A DNA stretch of 64,000 nucleotides from Novosphingobium sp. MW5 (GTDB lineage: Bacteria > Pseudomonadota > Alphaproteobacteria > Sphingomonadales > Sphingomonadaceae): assembly GCA_025938935.1 (NCBI GenBank), contig JAPCWB010000001.1:1736001-1800000 (forward strand), written 5' to 3'. A model generated the notes under the pieces. That model had not been told where the DNA came from. It made no database searches and saw nothing but the letters and a program-made list of their open reading frames with translations. Both the position numbers and the translations under genes were made by a program. Positions 8,456 to 17,900 of the stretch are shown in pieces; within the stretch, counting starts at the first letter, position 1; the number at the start of each line of letters is the position of its first letter.

Positions 8456-9670
8456 TTAGCGGTCGCGCTGGGCGAGCAGCCTGAGCCGGAGCGCATTGAG
8501 CTTGATGAAGCCCGCCGCGTCCTTCTGGTCGTAAGCGCCGGCGTCGTCCTCGAACGTCACGTGGCGTTCCGAGTAGAGGCTGTTCGGGCTCTTGCGGCCG
8601 ACGACGCTGGCATTGCCCTTGTAGAGCTTCAGCCGGACAGTGCCGCTTACCTTCTCCTGGCTAAGGTCGATCGCCGCCTGCAGCATCTCGCGTTCAGGGG
8701 CGAACCAGAAGCCGTTGTAGATGAGCTCGGCATACTTCGGCATCAGCTCGTCCTTGAGGTGCGCCGCGCCGCGATCGAGCGTGATGGACTCGATGCCACG
8801 GTGCGCGCGGGCATAGATCTCGCCGCCCGGGGTCTCGTACATGCCGCGGCTCTTCATGCCCACAAAGCGGTTCTCGACGAGGTCGAGCCGGCCGATGCCG
8901 TGCTTGCGGCCAAGCGTGTTCAGCTCGGTTAGCAGGGTGGCAGGCGACATGGCCGTGCCGTTCAGGGCAACGCCGTCGCCCTTTTCGAAGTCGATGGTGA
9001 TGTATTCCGGCGCTTCGGGAGCGTCCTCGGGGTTCACCGTGCGCGAATAGACGTAGTCCGGGGTCTCTTCCCACGGATCCTCAAGCACCTTGCCCTCGGA
9101 CGAGGTGTGCAGCAGGTTGGCATCGGTGCTGAACGGGCTCTCGCCGCGCTTGTCCTTGGGCACCGGGATCTGGTGCTTCTCGGCCCAGGCGATCAGCGCA
9201 GTGCGGCTGGTCAGGTCCCACTCGCGCCACGGGGCGATGACCTTGATCGAGGGATCGAGCGCATAGGCGGACAGTTCGAAGCGGACCTGATCATTGCCCT
9301 TGCCGGTGGCGCCGTGGGCGACGGCATCGGCACCGGTTTCATGCGCGATCTCGACAAGGCGCTTGGAGATCAGCGGGCGGGCGATCGAGGTGCCGAGCAG
9401 GTAATCGCCTTCGTAGCGGGCATTGGCGCGCATCATCGGGAAGACGAAATCGCGGACGAATTCCTCGCGCAGGTCGTCGATGTAGATGTGGTGATCGGGC
9501 ACGCCCATCAGCTTGGCCTTGGCGCGCGCCGGTTCCAGTTCCTCGCCCTGGCCAAGATCGGCGGTGAAGGTCACGACCTCGCAATTGTAGGTCACCTGCA
9601 GCCACTTGAGGATGACGGAGGTGTCGAGGCCGCCGCTGTAGGCAAGGACGACTTTCTTGATATCGGACAT
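8456..9670 (-). CDS. argG: argininosuccinate synthase
   Basis: Joins citrulline and aspartate with ATP in arginine synthesis; cytoplasmic. 404 residues, the normal length. The N-terminal ATP-pyrophosphatase loop AYSGGLDTS is at residues 9-17, and [25 protein letters not shown] and the C-terminal tetramer region are present. The ATG at 9670 gives the standard [14 protein letters not shown] start. It is a single gene on the minus strand; argC lies about 11 kb away, so the arginine genes are dispersed. Confidence 0.97.
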   Translation of the reverse strand: MSDIKKVVLAYSGGLDTSVILKWLQVTYNCEVVTFTADLGQGEELEPARAKAKLMGVPDHHIYIDDLREEFVRDFVFPMMRANARYEGDYLLGTSIARPLISKRLVEIAHETGADAVAHGATGKGNDQVRFELSAYALDPSIKVIAPWREWDLTSRTALIAWAEKHQIPVPKDKRGESPFSTDANLLHTSSEGKVLEDPWEETPDYVYSRTVNPEDAPEAPEYITIDFEKGDGVALNGTAMSPATLLTELNTLGRKHGIGRLDLVENRFVGMKSRGMYETPGGEIYARAHRGIESITLDRGAAHLKDELMPKYAELIYNGFWFAPEREMLQAAIDLSQEKVSGTVRLKLYKGNASVVGRKSPNSLYSERHVTFEDDAGAYDQKDAAGFIKLNALRLRLLAQRDR

Positions 9671-9838
9671 GAGGCAGACTCGCTCGGAAAAGGGCAGCAA
9701 TTCGCGGGCGCGGCTAGCAGGGTGGGGGCGCAATCGCAACCTTGCGGTGGCGGCCTTGTCCGATGACAGGCTTTGTCATTGGACCGGTGCGCGCCAGCAG
9801 GAGATAAACGGCGAAATCGAGCCTGGGAGGGGAAGCCC

Positions 9839-10948
9839 ATGCGCCGTCCATTTATCTACGCCCTGATCCTTACCGCCTCCGCCTTTTGCGGCAGCCAGCT
9901 CGCTTCGCAGATCAAGGTTGACGATGCGAACCGCAAGCTGGCCTCGCTGGGCCTGCCGGCGATCGACAAGGTCCATCAGGTGCGGTCCAACTGCCACAAC
10001 GCCTATGACATGCTGTTTGCCGAGAATGGCAAGGGGCGCAAGCCAAGCAGCGAAGAGGCCGGATGGGCTGCTGCCTATGAAGCGGCGCGCGGAGCGGGCA
10101 AGCCTTGCCCCGCGCCTCCATCAGGGCTGGCCCTGCGCGCGGACAAGCACGTGATCGAGACCGAGCAGGGCATGAGCGCGGTTGCGGGCTATGCATTGCA
10201 GCAAAAGGATCCGGTGGCGATGTTCGAGGCCGGTCTTGCCATGTGGAACGGCAAGTTTGGCAAGTCGGACGGCAACGAGGGCTACAAGCTGATTTCGCAG
10301 GCCGCCGACCTTGGCGATCCCGAGGCGACCTATACCAAGGGGGTCCTGCTGGCGCGCGGGCAGGTCGACAACAAGGTCGACTACAAGGGCGGCCTCGCGC
10401 TGGTCGAGAAGGCGGCCAATGCCGGCCACGTCGACGCCATGTTCAGTGCGGGCAATTTCTACATGGCCGGTCTGGGCACACCCAAGAACCCGGCCAAGGC
10501 CTTTGCCTGGTTCCGCAAGGCGGCCGAGCGTGGGCATATCTATGGCACATTCCTGGCCTGGGACATGCTCAACGAAGGCAAGGGAACCAAGAAGGACTGG
10601 AACCTTGCCTATCGCCTCGGCCGCAATCTGGCCGAGGACGGGCAGGTCTATGGCGCGGTCATGGCGGCATCGGCGATGCTGCAATCCAGCGACCCGATGA
10701 AGCATCAGGACGAGATCCTGTACTGGATCGATTACTCGATCCGCTATGGCAACAATGATGTGCGCACGCAGATGAGCACGCTCAAGCCCAAGGTCGTGGC
10801 CGTGTTCCAGCGCGCCTCCGCCCCTCCGGCCTACCGCCCGCGTACCTTCAAGGCCTGTCCGATGAAGACCGTCTGCACGGTCAACCACTATTCGGGCCTG
10901 CAAAGCTGCACGACCAACAAGGATTACTGGAACGATTGCGACGGGTGA
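9839..10948 (+). CDS. secreted SEL1-like repeat protein
   Basis: 369 residues. The ATG at 9839 follows GGGAGGGG and starts a signal-like segment (MRRPFIYALILTASAFCGSQ). Between about residues 115 and 260 lie SEL1/TPR-like repeats, for example MFEAGLAMWNGKFGKSDGNEG, GDPEATYTKGVLLARGQ, GHVDAMFSAGNFYMAGLG and AFAWFRKAAERGH. The C-terminus has four cysteines (ACPMKTVCTVNHYSGLQSC). Such repeats usually bind proteins. A role in the envelope is likely, the exact job unknown. Confidence 0.8.
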   Translation: MRRPFIYALILTASAFCGSQLASQIKVDDANRKLASLGLPAIDKVHQVRSNCHNAYDMLFAENGKGRKPSSEEAGWAAAYEAARGAGKPCPAPPSGLALRADKHVIETEQGMSAVAGYALQQKDPVAMFEAGLAMWNGKFGKSDGNEGYKLISQAADLGDPEATYTKGVLLARGQVDNKVDYKGGLALVEKAANAGHVDAMFSAGNFYMAGLGTPKNPAKAFAWFRKAAERGHIYGTFLAWDMLNEGKGTKKDWNLAYRLGRNLAEDGQVYGAVMAASAMLQSSDPMKHQDEILYWIDYSIRYGNNDVRTQMSTLKPKVVAVFQRASAPPAYRPRTFKACPMKTVCTVNHYSGLQSCTTNKDYWNDCDG

Positions 10949-10986
10949 CGGTCCGATATAGCCTGCCCTTCCAAGGAGGACGGGCC

Positions 10987-11424
10987 ATGGCGAAGGCAGA
11001 ACTCAAGACCAAGGCGACCGAGGTGTCGCCAGCAGACTTCATCGCCGCCGTGCCCGATGCGCGCCGGCGTGAGGAAGCGGCGGTGATCGATGCCATACAC
11101 CGCCGGGTGACCGGGCTCGAGCCGAAGATGTGGGGGCCGAGCATCATCGGCTACGGCAGCTACAACTACAAATACGATAGCGGCCGCGAAGGCACCATGT
11201 GCCGCGCCGGTTTCAGCCCGCGCAAGGCGGCGATGACGGTTTACCTGATGGGGACCTATGTCACCTGCAAGGCGGAGTCCGATGCACTGTTCGCGCGGCT
11301 CGGCAAGTACAAGACCGGAAAGTCGTGCCTCTACATCAACAAGCTGGCCGACATTGATCTGGCGGTGCTTGAAGAGCTGGTTGCGCTGAGCTGGCAGTGC
11401 ATGAACGCGAAGTATCCGGAATAG
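10987..11424 (+). CDS. DUF1801 domain protein (YdhG-like)
   Basis: 145 residues, soluble. It matches DUF1801: an N-terminal helical part (VSPADFIAAVPDARRREEAAVIDAIH), then MWGPSIIGYGSYNYKYDSGREG, a mid MTVYLMG and a late GKSCLYINKLADIDLAVLEELV. CCAAGGAGG lies 6 nt before the ATG at 10987, which fixes the start. The gene is convergent with the following large gene, 12 nt apart. Function of the family is not settled. Confidence 0.85.
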   Translation: MAKAELKTKATEVSPADFIAAVPDARRREEAAVIDAIHRRVTGLEPKMWGPSIIGYGSYNYKYDSGREGTMCRAGFSPRKAAMTVYLMGTYVTCKAESDALFARLGKYKTGKSCLYINKLADIDLAVLEELVALSWQCMNAKYPE

Positions 11425-11436
11425 AGGACCGCCCGT

Positions 11437-13650
11437 TTACATTTGCAGAGGCGGCATCGCTGGCTTGGCCTTTCCGCTGGACTTGCTTTTTGCCGGAACC
11501 TTGATCTTCGGATCGGGGTAAGGCTCGCCCAGATCGACCGGATCGATCACGCGCTTGGCGGGGTCCTTGACCAGTTCCCACGCGGCGTTGGCCTCTTCCA
11601 GGGTTTCATAACAGTATTGCCCGGTGCCATCGCCATGTGCGCCTTCGCGGAAGCGCTTGTCCGCGTCCTTGCCGTAATATCCGACCGGCAGATCGGCGCG
11701 GAACATGTTCTTCTCCGGCAGACGCGTGCCGACGGGGACGATCACGCATTTGCGGTAGCGTTTGCAGGCCATTTCTAGCACTTCGTCGCGCTGGTCGGTG
11801 GGCGTCGACTGGCATGAGGCGACCAGCGCCGTGTGGTCGCGGGCAAGGTCATAGGCCTTTGCGTCGATCTTCTCCTCGGCGACCCATTGGCACCTGTCGC
11901 TATGCGGATGCACGGGATTTCCGGCCGCCTTGGCGCAGGTTTCGGCGAGCTTTGCCGGATCGGCGCTGATGGCCTGCCATTCCGCCTCCTCGCGCTTGCT
12001 CTTGAGGTCATCGCATTTGAACTGGAGACTGTTGGGCGCGCGCGCTTCGAGCACCGGCACCGACGCCGCACTGCCTTCGCTTTCCTCCTTGGCTTCAGCG
12101 GCGCGGCGGGCGGCGTCCTGCGCCTCGATCACGGCGCATTGCACGGCAAGCTCGGCAGGCGAGATGGCCTCCACCGCCTTGCGCTCGCGCTGCCATTCCG
12201 CTGCTTCGCGATCGGACTTGATTGCGGCGCAGGCCTCCTCAAGCGGGTCGTCACTAGCGAACTGCGGATACTTGTAAGTACAGCGCCGGTCGTACTCCGC
12301 CGGGCTCTTTTCCATCAGCAGTCGCAGGCGCGTGGACTCCTTGCGATGGAGATCGGCGGCGCGGTCCTGGCATGCCTTGCCGAGTGCGGTGGCGGGGGTA
12401 TCGTACTTGCCGATGGTGACCGCTTTGCACGGCGGATCGAGCGCAGCGGGATTGGCCAGCAGCTTCTTCGCCTCGGCATCGATCCGCGCGCGTTTGGCCT
12501 GCCACTTCACGTGATCGAGAGAGCTCTCGCAGGCCCTGCGTTCGATCGCGGAGCGCTTGTCCGCCGGGGTGCGTACACAAAGTTTGTCGCGCTGAACCGC
12601 ATCGAAGTTGAGCTTCGATTCGAGCTCGGCGAGGGCGTTGCTCTCTTCCTCGTCGGCCTTCAGCTTGGCGCAGCCGCGGCGGGTGTTTTTCTCGAGGAAG
12701 GGGTTCTTGCCGGGTTCGTCGATGTCGCGGCAAATGGTTCGTGCCCAGCGGCCGCCCATCATGCCGACGGGGTGGGCGTCATCGTCCTTTTCGGCGATTA
12801 CCGCGCGCATACGTTCGAGGTAGTCGATCCTGCCGTCGTCATCGCCGCCGTTCATATCGACCACATGCGGGTTCACAGGCCGCTTCGGGCGCTGCGCGTC
12901 AGCCTTCGCATAGAGCGCGTCGATCGCCTTGAGCGCCTCGTCCCAGCGTCCGGTCTCGCGCAGGGCGTTGATGCGGAAGGCGGCGAGCTGGATGGCGAAG
13001 GCGGGAGGGAAACCGGGGGCGGCGGCGAGCGCCTCGCTCTCGTCCGCAATCCGCGTCATCCAGCGCTTGCGGTCCTCGGGAGTCTTGGCGACCCACGCTG
13101 CGCGTTGGAGAAGATGGAAGCGCTGCGAAGCCGGGCGGCCAAGCTTTTCGGAGAGCCAGAGCAGACGCGCCGCGCGGCTGTCCTTGCGCAGGGCCTGATA
13201 TTCGGGCGTCGCGATCAGCGCGGGCAGCTTGGCAATCTCGGCTGGCGTGTATGCCTCCTGACTGTCGCCTTCCGCGTGGCGGTATTCGTTCATCAGGATG
13301 AGGCCGTTGGAGGGACATTCGGGCAGCTGGACGTCGCTCTGCTCCGATCCCGGACCGCCGCCATCGGGGTAGCTTTCGAGCGGGAAGGTGAAGGCGTCGA
13401 TCACCTGAGCGAATTTCTCCCCGCCGACCGGGCAGGTAAATTCCACAGGCTTGCCGTAATTGTGGCGGGGGCCTTCGGTCTCGGCAGGCTCGCTGTCATC
13501 GGCAGCGGCATCGGAAGCAGCCGCCGCGGCCTCGCGCGCGGCTTCCTCGGCGGCTAACCGGGGATCGCGCGACGGTTGCGCCAGCAAGGGGGTTAGCACG
13601 AACGCTCCGGCCAGAATGAAGGCTCCGGCTAGTGCCCGAACGTTACGCAT
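11437..13650 (-). CDS. large secreted protein with cysteine-bearing helical repeats, unknown function
   Basis: 737 residues. The ATG at 13650 has AGGGG upstream and starts a signal peptide (MRNVRALAGAFILAGAF...). After an Ala-rich linker comes a region with CPVGGEKFAQVIDAF and CPSNGLILMNEY, then helical repeats with about 25 cysteines spaced one per helix turn unit (ECDDLKSKREEAEWQ-like, CAAIKSDREAAEWQRER, CQDRAADLHRKEST). The spacing suggests a disulphide-braced, TPR-like rod in the periplasm or outside the cell. I recognise no named family. It is a single gene between convergent and co-directional neighbours. Confidence 0.7.
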   Translation of the reverse strand: MRNVRALAGAFILAGAFVLTPLLAQPSRDPRLAAEEAAREAAAAASDAAADDSEPAETEGPRHNYGKPVEFTCPVGGEKFAQVIDAFTFPLESYPDGGGPGSEQSDVQLPECPSNGLILMNEYRHAEGDSQEAYTPAEIAKLPALIATPEYQALRKDSRAARLLWLSEKLGRPASQRFHLLQRAAWVAKTPEDRKRWMTRIADESEALAAAPGFPPAFAIQLAAFRINALRETGRWDEALKAIDALYAKADAQRPKRPVNPHVVDMNGGDDDGRIDYLERMRAVIAEKDDDAHPVGMMGGRWARTICRDIDEPGKNPFLEKNTRRGCAKLKADEEESNALAELESKLNFDAVQRDKLCVRTPADKRSAIERRACESSLDHVKWQAKRARIDAEAKKLLANPAALDPPCKAVTIGKYDTPATALGKACQDRAADLHRKESTRLRLLMEKSPAEYDRRCTYKYPQFASDDPLEEACAAIKSDREAAEWQRERKAVEAISPAELAVQCAVIEAQDAARRAAEAKEESEGSAASVPVLEARAPNSLQFKCDDLKSKREEAEWQAISADPAKLAETCAKAAGNPVHPHSDRCQWVAEEKIDAKAYDLARDHTALVASCQSTPTDQRDEVLEMACKRYRKCVIVPVGTRLPEKNMFRADLPVGYYGKDADKRFREGAHGDGTGQYCYETLEEANAAWELVKDPAKRVIDPVDLGEPYPDPKIKVPAKSKSSGKAKPAMPPLQM

Positions 13651-13753
13651 GACGTGATCCCCTTCGGCCAAATGCGGCCTCCCACGGGGAACTTGGCAGA
13701 TATGCTCCGCGCGTCAACCGATTGAATATGCGGTGAAGTGCGCGCGGGAGAGG

Positions 13754-15013
13754 CTATTCCGCTGCCTGCTTTTCCAAATGCCACTCCGGTGCCTTTTCCG
13801 CCGCCAGCAGGCGCAGCATCTCGGCCTCGATATAGTCGCGCGTGTTGGGCACGGCGTCACGGCGCTTCACCGTCTGGAACTGGAAGTTGACGAGGTTGCC
13901 GTGGCGGAAGCCCTGTTCGGCACCGGCCAGGTAGAACTGCCACATGCGGAAGAAGCGGGCATCGTAAAGCTGCTCGATCTCCTCGCGGTGGAGCGTTGCG
14001 CGGCGGTACCATTCGGCCAGCGTGTAAGCGTAGTGGTAGCGCATCATTTCGAGGTCGGCGATCTCCCAGCCGGTCCGTTCGAGCGACGCGGACATTTCGC
14101 TCACCGCCGGCAGGTAGTGCCCGGGGAAAATGTACTTGCGGTTCCACTTGTCGGTCGCACCGCTCTGTTTCAAGCGGCCGATGGTGTGGGTCAGCATGAC
14201 GCCATCAGGTGCGAGGAGGTCCCAGGTCTTGGAGAAATACTCGTCGTAATTCTTCAGGCCGACATGCTCGAACATGCCGACACTGGCGATGCGGTCAAAC
14301 TGGACATTGACGTCGCGGTAATCGGTCAGCTGGAACTTCACCTTGTCCGCAACGCCGGCCGCCTCGGCGCGTTCGTTGGCGAAGCGCACCTGATCGGGCG
14401 CAAGGCTCACGCCGAGCACTTCGCAGCCGTAGTGCCGGTTGAGGAACAGGCCAAAGCCGCCCCAGCCCGAACCAATATCCAGCACCCGCATTCCGGGTTC
14501 GATCCGCAACTTCGCGGCGATCAGCGCCTTCTTGTCGAGCTGCGCCTGTTCCAGCGTGCCGTTCGGATCGCGCCAATAGGCCATCGTATACTGGCGATCG
14601 GCATCGAGGAACAGCTCGTAGAAACGCCGCGTAAGATCGTAATGATGTTCGACATTCTTGGCGGCGCGGGCGCGGTAGTTGTTCTGGTCGAGCCTTGACG
14701 CAACCTTGTCCAGCACCCGCCGCAGCGGGTTGCGTGCGCGCACCTTGTCGCCCGAACCCTGGCTCATGACAAACAGGATAAAGTCGCGCACGTCGTGCGG
14801 CGGCTCGATTACCAATCGGCCATCCATATAGGCCTCACCCGCGCCGATGCGTGGGTCCTTGGCGATGTGCAGCGCCGCGCCCTTGTCGGTCAGGCAGATG
14901 TGGAGGGGATCGGCGGCAGGCTCACCATAGGTGTAGGTCTTGCCGTCATAGTCGGTCAGCACGAGCCGACCCTTGCGGATCAGCGCGCGCAGCATCTTGT
15001 CTAGCAGCCACAT
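13754..15013 (-). CDS. cfa: cyclopropane-fatty-acyl-phospholipid synthase
   Basis: SAM-dependent enzyme that adds a methylene across the double bond of membrane phospholipid acyl chains. 419 residues with the N-terminal lipid-binding part and a class I methyltransferase domain: NVEHHYDLTRRFYELFLD, the SAM loop VLDIGSGWGGFG near residue 180, MFEHVGLKNYDEYF and HTIGRLKQ. The C-terminal half has YAYTLAEWYRR and RMWQFYLAGAEQGFR, typical of Cfa. The start is the ATG at 15013, MWLLDKMLRALIRKG. Confidence 0.95.
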   Translation of the reverse strand: MWLLDKMLRALIRKGRLVLTDYDGKTYTYGEPAADPLHICLTDKGAALHIAKDPRIGAGEAYMDGRLVIEPPHDVRDFILFVMSQGSGDKVRARNPLRRVLDKVASRLDQNNYRARAAKNVEHHYDLTRRFYELFLDADRQYTMAYWRDPNGTLEQAQLDKKALIAAKLRIEPGMRVLDIGSGWGGFGLFLNRHYGCEVLGVSLAPDQVRFANERAEAAGVADKVKFQLTDYRDVNVQFDRIASVGMFEHVGLKNYDEYFSKTWDLLAPDGVMLTHTIGRLKQSGATDKWNRKYIFPGHYLPAVSEMSASLERTGWEIADLEMMRYHYAYTLAEWYRRATLHREEIEQLYDARFFRMWQFYLAGAEQGFRHGNLVNFQFQTVKRRDAVPNTRDYIEAEMLRLLAAEKAPEWHLEKQAAE

Positions 15014-15057
15014 GCGGCAAGCCTATGCCACTTGTGCACAAAGGCAAGTTCGATCTG

Positions 15058-15639
15058 TCAGCCGAGCCAGCCGAGCGCCGAACCGAGTTGCCAGACGCCG
15101 AGAACGAAGAACAGCGCCGCTGCCGCCGTGCGCGCGGCCTTCAGCGAGACGCGTTTCACCAGTTCCTCGCCGAGGAAAACAGCTGGCACATTGGCGATCA
15201 TCATGCCCAGCGTAGTGCCGGCGGCGACGGTGAGCACGTCACGATAGTGCGCGGCCAGGGCGATCGTGGCGACCTGGGTCTTGTCCCCGATCTCGACGAA
15301 AAAGAACGAGACCAGCGTGGTGAGGAAGGCACTGCTTTTGGTGCGAACCGATGCTTCCTCGTCGTCGTCCAGCTTGTCAGGCACCAGCGTCCACGCGGCC
15401 ATCGCAATGAAGCCGAGGGCGACCGCGACGCGAAACCATTGCGACTCAACCAGTCCGGCCACCTCGCGCCCGACCAGTGCGGCCAGCGCATGGTTGGCAA
15501 TGGTCGCGAAGAAGATACCGGCGACGATCTGCCACGGCGCGCGCAGGCGGGCGGCGAGGACGATGGCCAGCAGCATGGTCTTGTCGCCGACTTCGGCAAG
15601 CGCGACGACAGCGGTGGAGGTAAGCAGGGCTTCGAGCAT
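15058..15639 (-). CDS. TMEM165/GDT1 (UPF0016) family Mn(2+) exporter
   Basis: Inner-membrane cation transporter; bacterial members export manganese. 193 residues, about six membrane helices in two halves. Each half has the family motif E-x-G-D-K-T (EVGDKT at 16-21, EIGDKT at 116-121), and an acidic loop (LDDDEEAS) lies between. The ATG at 15639 is preferred to longer frames, which would run into the riboswitch. The upstream leader holds a yybP-ykoY Mn riboswitch and a hairpin next to the ribosome site, so expression should rise with manganese. This link supports the Mn role. Confidence 0.92.
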   Translation of the reverse strand: MLEALLTSTAVVALAEVGDKTMLLAIVLAARLRAPWQIVAGIFFATIANHALAALVGREVAGLVESQWFRVAVALGFIAMAAWTLVPDKLDDDEEASVRTKSSAFLTTLVSFFFVEIGDKTQVATIALAAHYRDVLTVAAGTTLGMMIANVPAVFLGEELVKRVSLKAARTAAAALFFVLGVWQLGSALGWLG

Positions 15640-15706
15640 GAAAGGACTCCGGGCCGGGTGAAGGCGATACAACGACACCGTCCCTTCCACCCGGCCGGGC
15701 GAAGGT
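15640..15706 (-). promoter_or_regulatory. expression platform of the Mn riboswitch
   Basis: Between the aptamer and the start codon, GGCCGGGTG can pair perfectly over 9 bp with CACCCGGCC. The second arm runs directly into CCGGAGTCC, which holds the ribosome-binding sequence, so the hairpin could open or close translation start. There is no T-run, so control of translation is more likely than termination. Confidence 0.6.
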
Positions 15707-15711
15707 TCGAT

Positions 15712-15822
15712 GTCATTGGTCTCGCCCGAACGTTTCCGTTCTCCGCATGCCACAGCCTCTCGGCCAAGTATGTTGACAGTGCGGGGCCGCAGGGACTTGC
15801 GGCTGGCTACTCCCCAGATGAC
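15712..15822 (-). ncRNA. yybP-ykoY manganese riboswitch (aptamer)
   Basis: Read on the minus strand, the leader has the conserved marks of this class: CTGGGGAGTAGC (15816-15805), then CTGTCAACATACTTGGC, a CATGCGG arm, and GGGCGAGACC. A closing stem pairs GTCAT-c-TGG with CCAATGAC. The element is about 110 nt long and sits 72 nt before the start of a TMEM165/UPF0016 gene, a usual partner. The class senses Mn(2+), and binding typically turns the exporter on. Confidence 0.92.
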
Positions 15823-15866
15823 GCGCTCCCCTTAGCAAGCAGGGCTGCAATGGCAATCGCGAAGTT

Positions 15867-16625
15867 TTACTGCCGGGCGAGGTACAGCACGTCGCGCGGC
15901 TGGCTGAGCAAGTGCTGGCCCGAATCGATGAACAGGCTTTCGCCGCTCGCCAGCCAGCCTTCGGACAGCCACAGCGCGGCGTGGGCCAACTCCTGCGGAT
16001 CGGTGATGCGGCCCAGCAGGTTCATCCGGCCCGAAAGTTCGTGCTCCTCGTCGCGCTGGTCATGGCTGGGCAGCATGGCGCCCGGGGCAAGTCCGTAAAC
16101 CCGGTCGCACGGGTCATCCTGCGCCATCGCCAGTGTCCGCACCGACGCCGCCAGCGCGTTCTTGGCCATGGTATAGGAGAAGAAATCGGGATTCGGATTG
16201 GCCACTTTCATGTCGGTGAACTGGATCACGCGACGGCCGCCCTGCGCCCTGGCCGAGCGCAGGAAGGCCTGCGCCATGCGCACCGGCGCGGCGGCGTTGA
16301 CTGCCATGGCCTCGGCAAAGACGGCGGGATTGATGCGGTCTGCGCGGTCTTCATGGAACACGGCAGCGTTGTTCACCAGCACGCGCCAGTCGGGCAGGCG
16401 GGCTGCGAGGTCTTCGACCATCGCCTCCGCCGCGTCGCCGTTGGATAGGTCGCACTGCACCACTTCCGCGCTGGGGAGCTCGGCGGCGAGCGCCTCTGCC
16501 TCGTCATGCGAGAAGCCATGGTGGATGACCACGTGCCAACCGGCCGCGCCGAATGCGCGCGCCAGCACCGCGCCGATGCGGCGGGCGGCTCCGGTGATCA
16601 GGACGGCGGGTTTTCCCTTGGACAT
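15867..16625 (-). CDS. SDR family oxidoreductase, possibly pteridine/dihydromonapterin reductase-like
   Basis: A 252-residue Rossmann enzyme of the classical short-chain dehydrogenase type. The cofactor loop is TGAARRIGAVLA near residues 11-22, with an Arg pair that favours NADPH and is typical of FolM and PTR1-like reductases. VLVNNAAV and the catalytic YTMAK follow; the usual Ser position reads IQFTDMK. The substrate is not certain. It is divergent from the PhzF gene, with starts 65 nt apart. The ATG at 16625 fits the family start. Confidence 0.85.
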   Translation of the reverse strand: MSKGKPAVLITGAARRIGAVLARAFGAAGWHVVIHHGFSHDEAEALAAELPSAEVVQCDLSNGDAAEAMVEDLAARLPDWRVLVNNAAVFHEDRADRINPAVFAEAMAVNAAAPVRMAQAFLRSARAQGGRRVIQFTDMKVANPNPDFFSYTMAKNALAASVRTLAMAQDDPCDRVYGLAPGAMLPSHDQRDEEHELSGRMNLLGRITDPQELAHAALWLSEGWLASGESLFIDSGQHLLSQPRDVLYLARQ

Positions 16626-16690
16626 GCGTGTCTTGGAGCATAAGCCGTCCGTCCAAGGAAGGCCGCTCGTGCGGTTTCAGGGGAAATGCG

Positions 16691-17530
16691 ATGAAACTCG
16701 ATCTGGTCGACGTGTTCTGCAACGGCCCGCTCAGCGGCAATCCGCTGGGCGTCGTGCACGGAGGGGAGGACCTCAGCTCCGAACAGATGCAGGCAATCAC
16801 CCGCTGGCTGGGCTATTCGGAAACCACCTTCCTGCTGCCGCCGATCGACCCGGCGGCCGATTACCGGGTGCGGATATTCTACCCGGCGGGTGAACTGCCC
16901 TTCGCCGGACATCCGACCCTGGGCAGTGCCCACGCCTGGCTGGAGGCCGGCGGAGCACCGAAGCAGGCGGGCCGGGTGGTGCAGGAATGCGGCGTTGGTC
17001 TGGTCGAGGTGCGGCTAGACGGCGAGCGGCTCGCCTTCCGCGCGCCGCCGCTGATCCGAACCGGCGCGCTTTCGGACGCCGAACTGGTTGAAGCCCTGCG
17101 CGTCTCCGGTGCCGATCCGGCGCGGGTGGTGGAGGCGGTCCATGTCGCCAATGGGCCGAAGTGGGTCCTGCTGCGCATGGACAGCGCCGATGCCGTGCTG
17201 GCCTCGGAACCGGCTTCCAAGGCGCCGCCGGGAACCGATGTCGGCCTCGCCGGGCCCTGCGCTCCGGGCAGCGCAGCCGACTGGGAACTGCGCGCCTTCT
17301 TTGCCAATGGGCTGGGACAGATCGTTGAGGATCCGGTCACCGGTAGCTTCAACGCCGGGGTAGCCATGCACCTTTTCGGCTCGCGCCTGGCGCAGGGCAG
17401 CTACATCGCTGCCCAAGGCCGGAAAACGGGCGCAGATGGACTGGTCTATGCGAACGAGGACGCCGAGGGAGTCTGGATCGGCGGATCGGTAAGAACGGTT
17501 TCGCAGGGAGGGGACCTGCTACCCGTCTAG
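16691..17530 (+). CDS. PhzF family isomerase-like protein
   Basis: 279 residues of the diaminopimelate-epimerase-like PhzF fold. Seen in order: DVFCNGPLSGNPLGVVHGG (residues 6-24), IFYPAGELPFAGHPTLGSAH, and the second-half signature EDPVTGSFNAGVAMHLF. A Glu in the first half is the usual catalytic acid. The ATG at 16691 has AGGGGAAA upstream. No phenazine genes are near, so this is a housekeeping paralogue with unknown substrate. It converges with a glycine-zipper gene, one base apart. Confidence 0.9.
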   Translation: MKLDLVDVFCNGPLSGNPLGVVHGGEDLSSEQMQAITRWLGYSETTFLLPPIDPAADYRVRIFYPAGELPFAGHPTLGSAHAWLEAGGAPKQAGRVVQECGVGLVEVRLDGERLAFRAPPLIRTGALSDAELVEALRVSGADPARVVEAVHVANGPKWVLLRMDSADAVLASEPASKAPPGTDVGLAGPCAPGSAADWELRAFFANGLGQIVEDPVTGSFNAGVAMHLFGSRLAQGSYIAAQGRKTGADGLVYANEDAEGVWIGGSVRTVSQGGDLLPV

Positions 17531-17531
17531 G

Positions 17532-17900
17532 CTACTTGCACTTCATGTTGCCCTTGGCCAGTTCGCGTCCAAGCACGGCCCCGCCGACAGCACCGACGAT
17601 CGTGCCAAGGGTCCGGTTGCCGCGACCGGCGATGCGGTTGCCGAGGAAACCGCCCAGTGCCGCGCCGATGACGAGGCCGGTCGTACCGTTCTTGCGCTTG
17701 CAATAGTACTGGCCGTCCTCACCCTGCCAGACGCGGTCATTCGAGTTCAGCGTCTGGGGGTTAACGTATTGGCCGTTCGCGTCGTATGCGACGGAGTTCT
17801 CGGTAGTGGCGCCGCCGTAGGTGTAGGCGGGTTGCGCCATCAGGGGAGCCGACAGGCTGGCAGAAGCGGCCATGGTGAGAGCGACGAGCGACTTGCGCAT
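17532..17900 (-). CDS. glycine-zipper 2TM domain protein (copy A)
   Basis: 122 residues with a signal peptide (MRKSLVALTMAASASLSAPLMAQ). The exported part has DRVWQGEDGQYYCKRKNGTTG and then a glycine zipper of two hydrophobic helices (GLVIGAALGGFLGNRIAG and GTIVGAVGGAVLGRELAKG), ending MKCK. Such proteins insert in or bind the outer membrane. It is a tandem paralogue of the next gene, with the same YYCKR-NGTTG-IGAA core. AGGAT lies 7 nt before the ATG. Confidence 0.85.
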   Translation of the reverse strand: MRKSLVALTMAASASLSAPLMAQPAYTYGGATTENSVAYDANGQYVNPQTLNSNDRVWQGEDGQYYCKRKNGTTGLVIGAALGGFLGNRIAGRGNRTLGTIVGAVGGAVLGRELAKGNMKCK

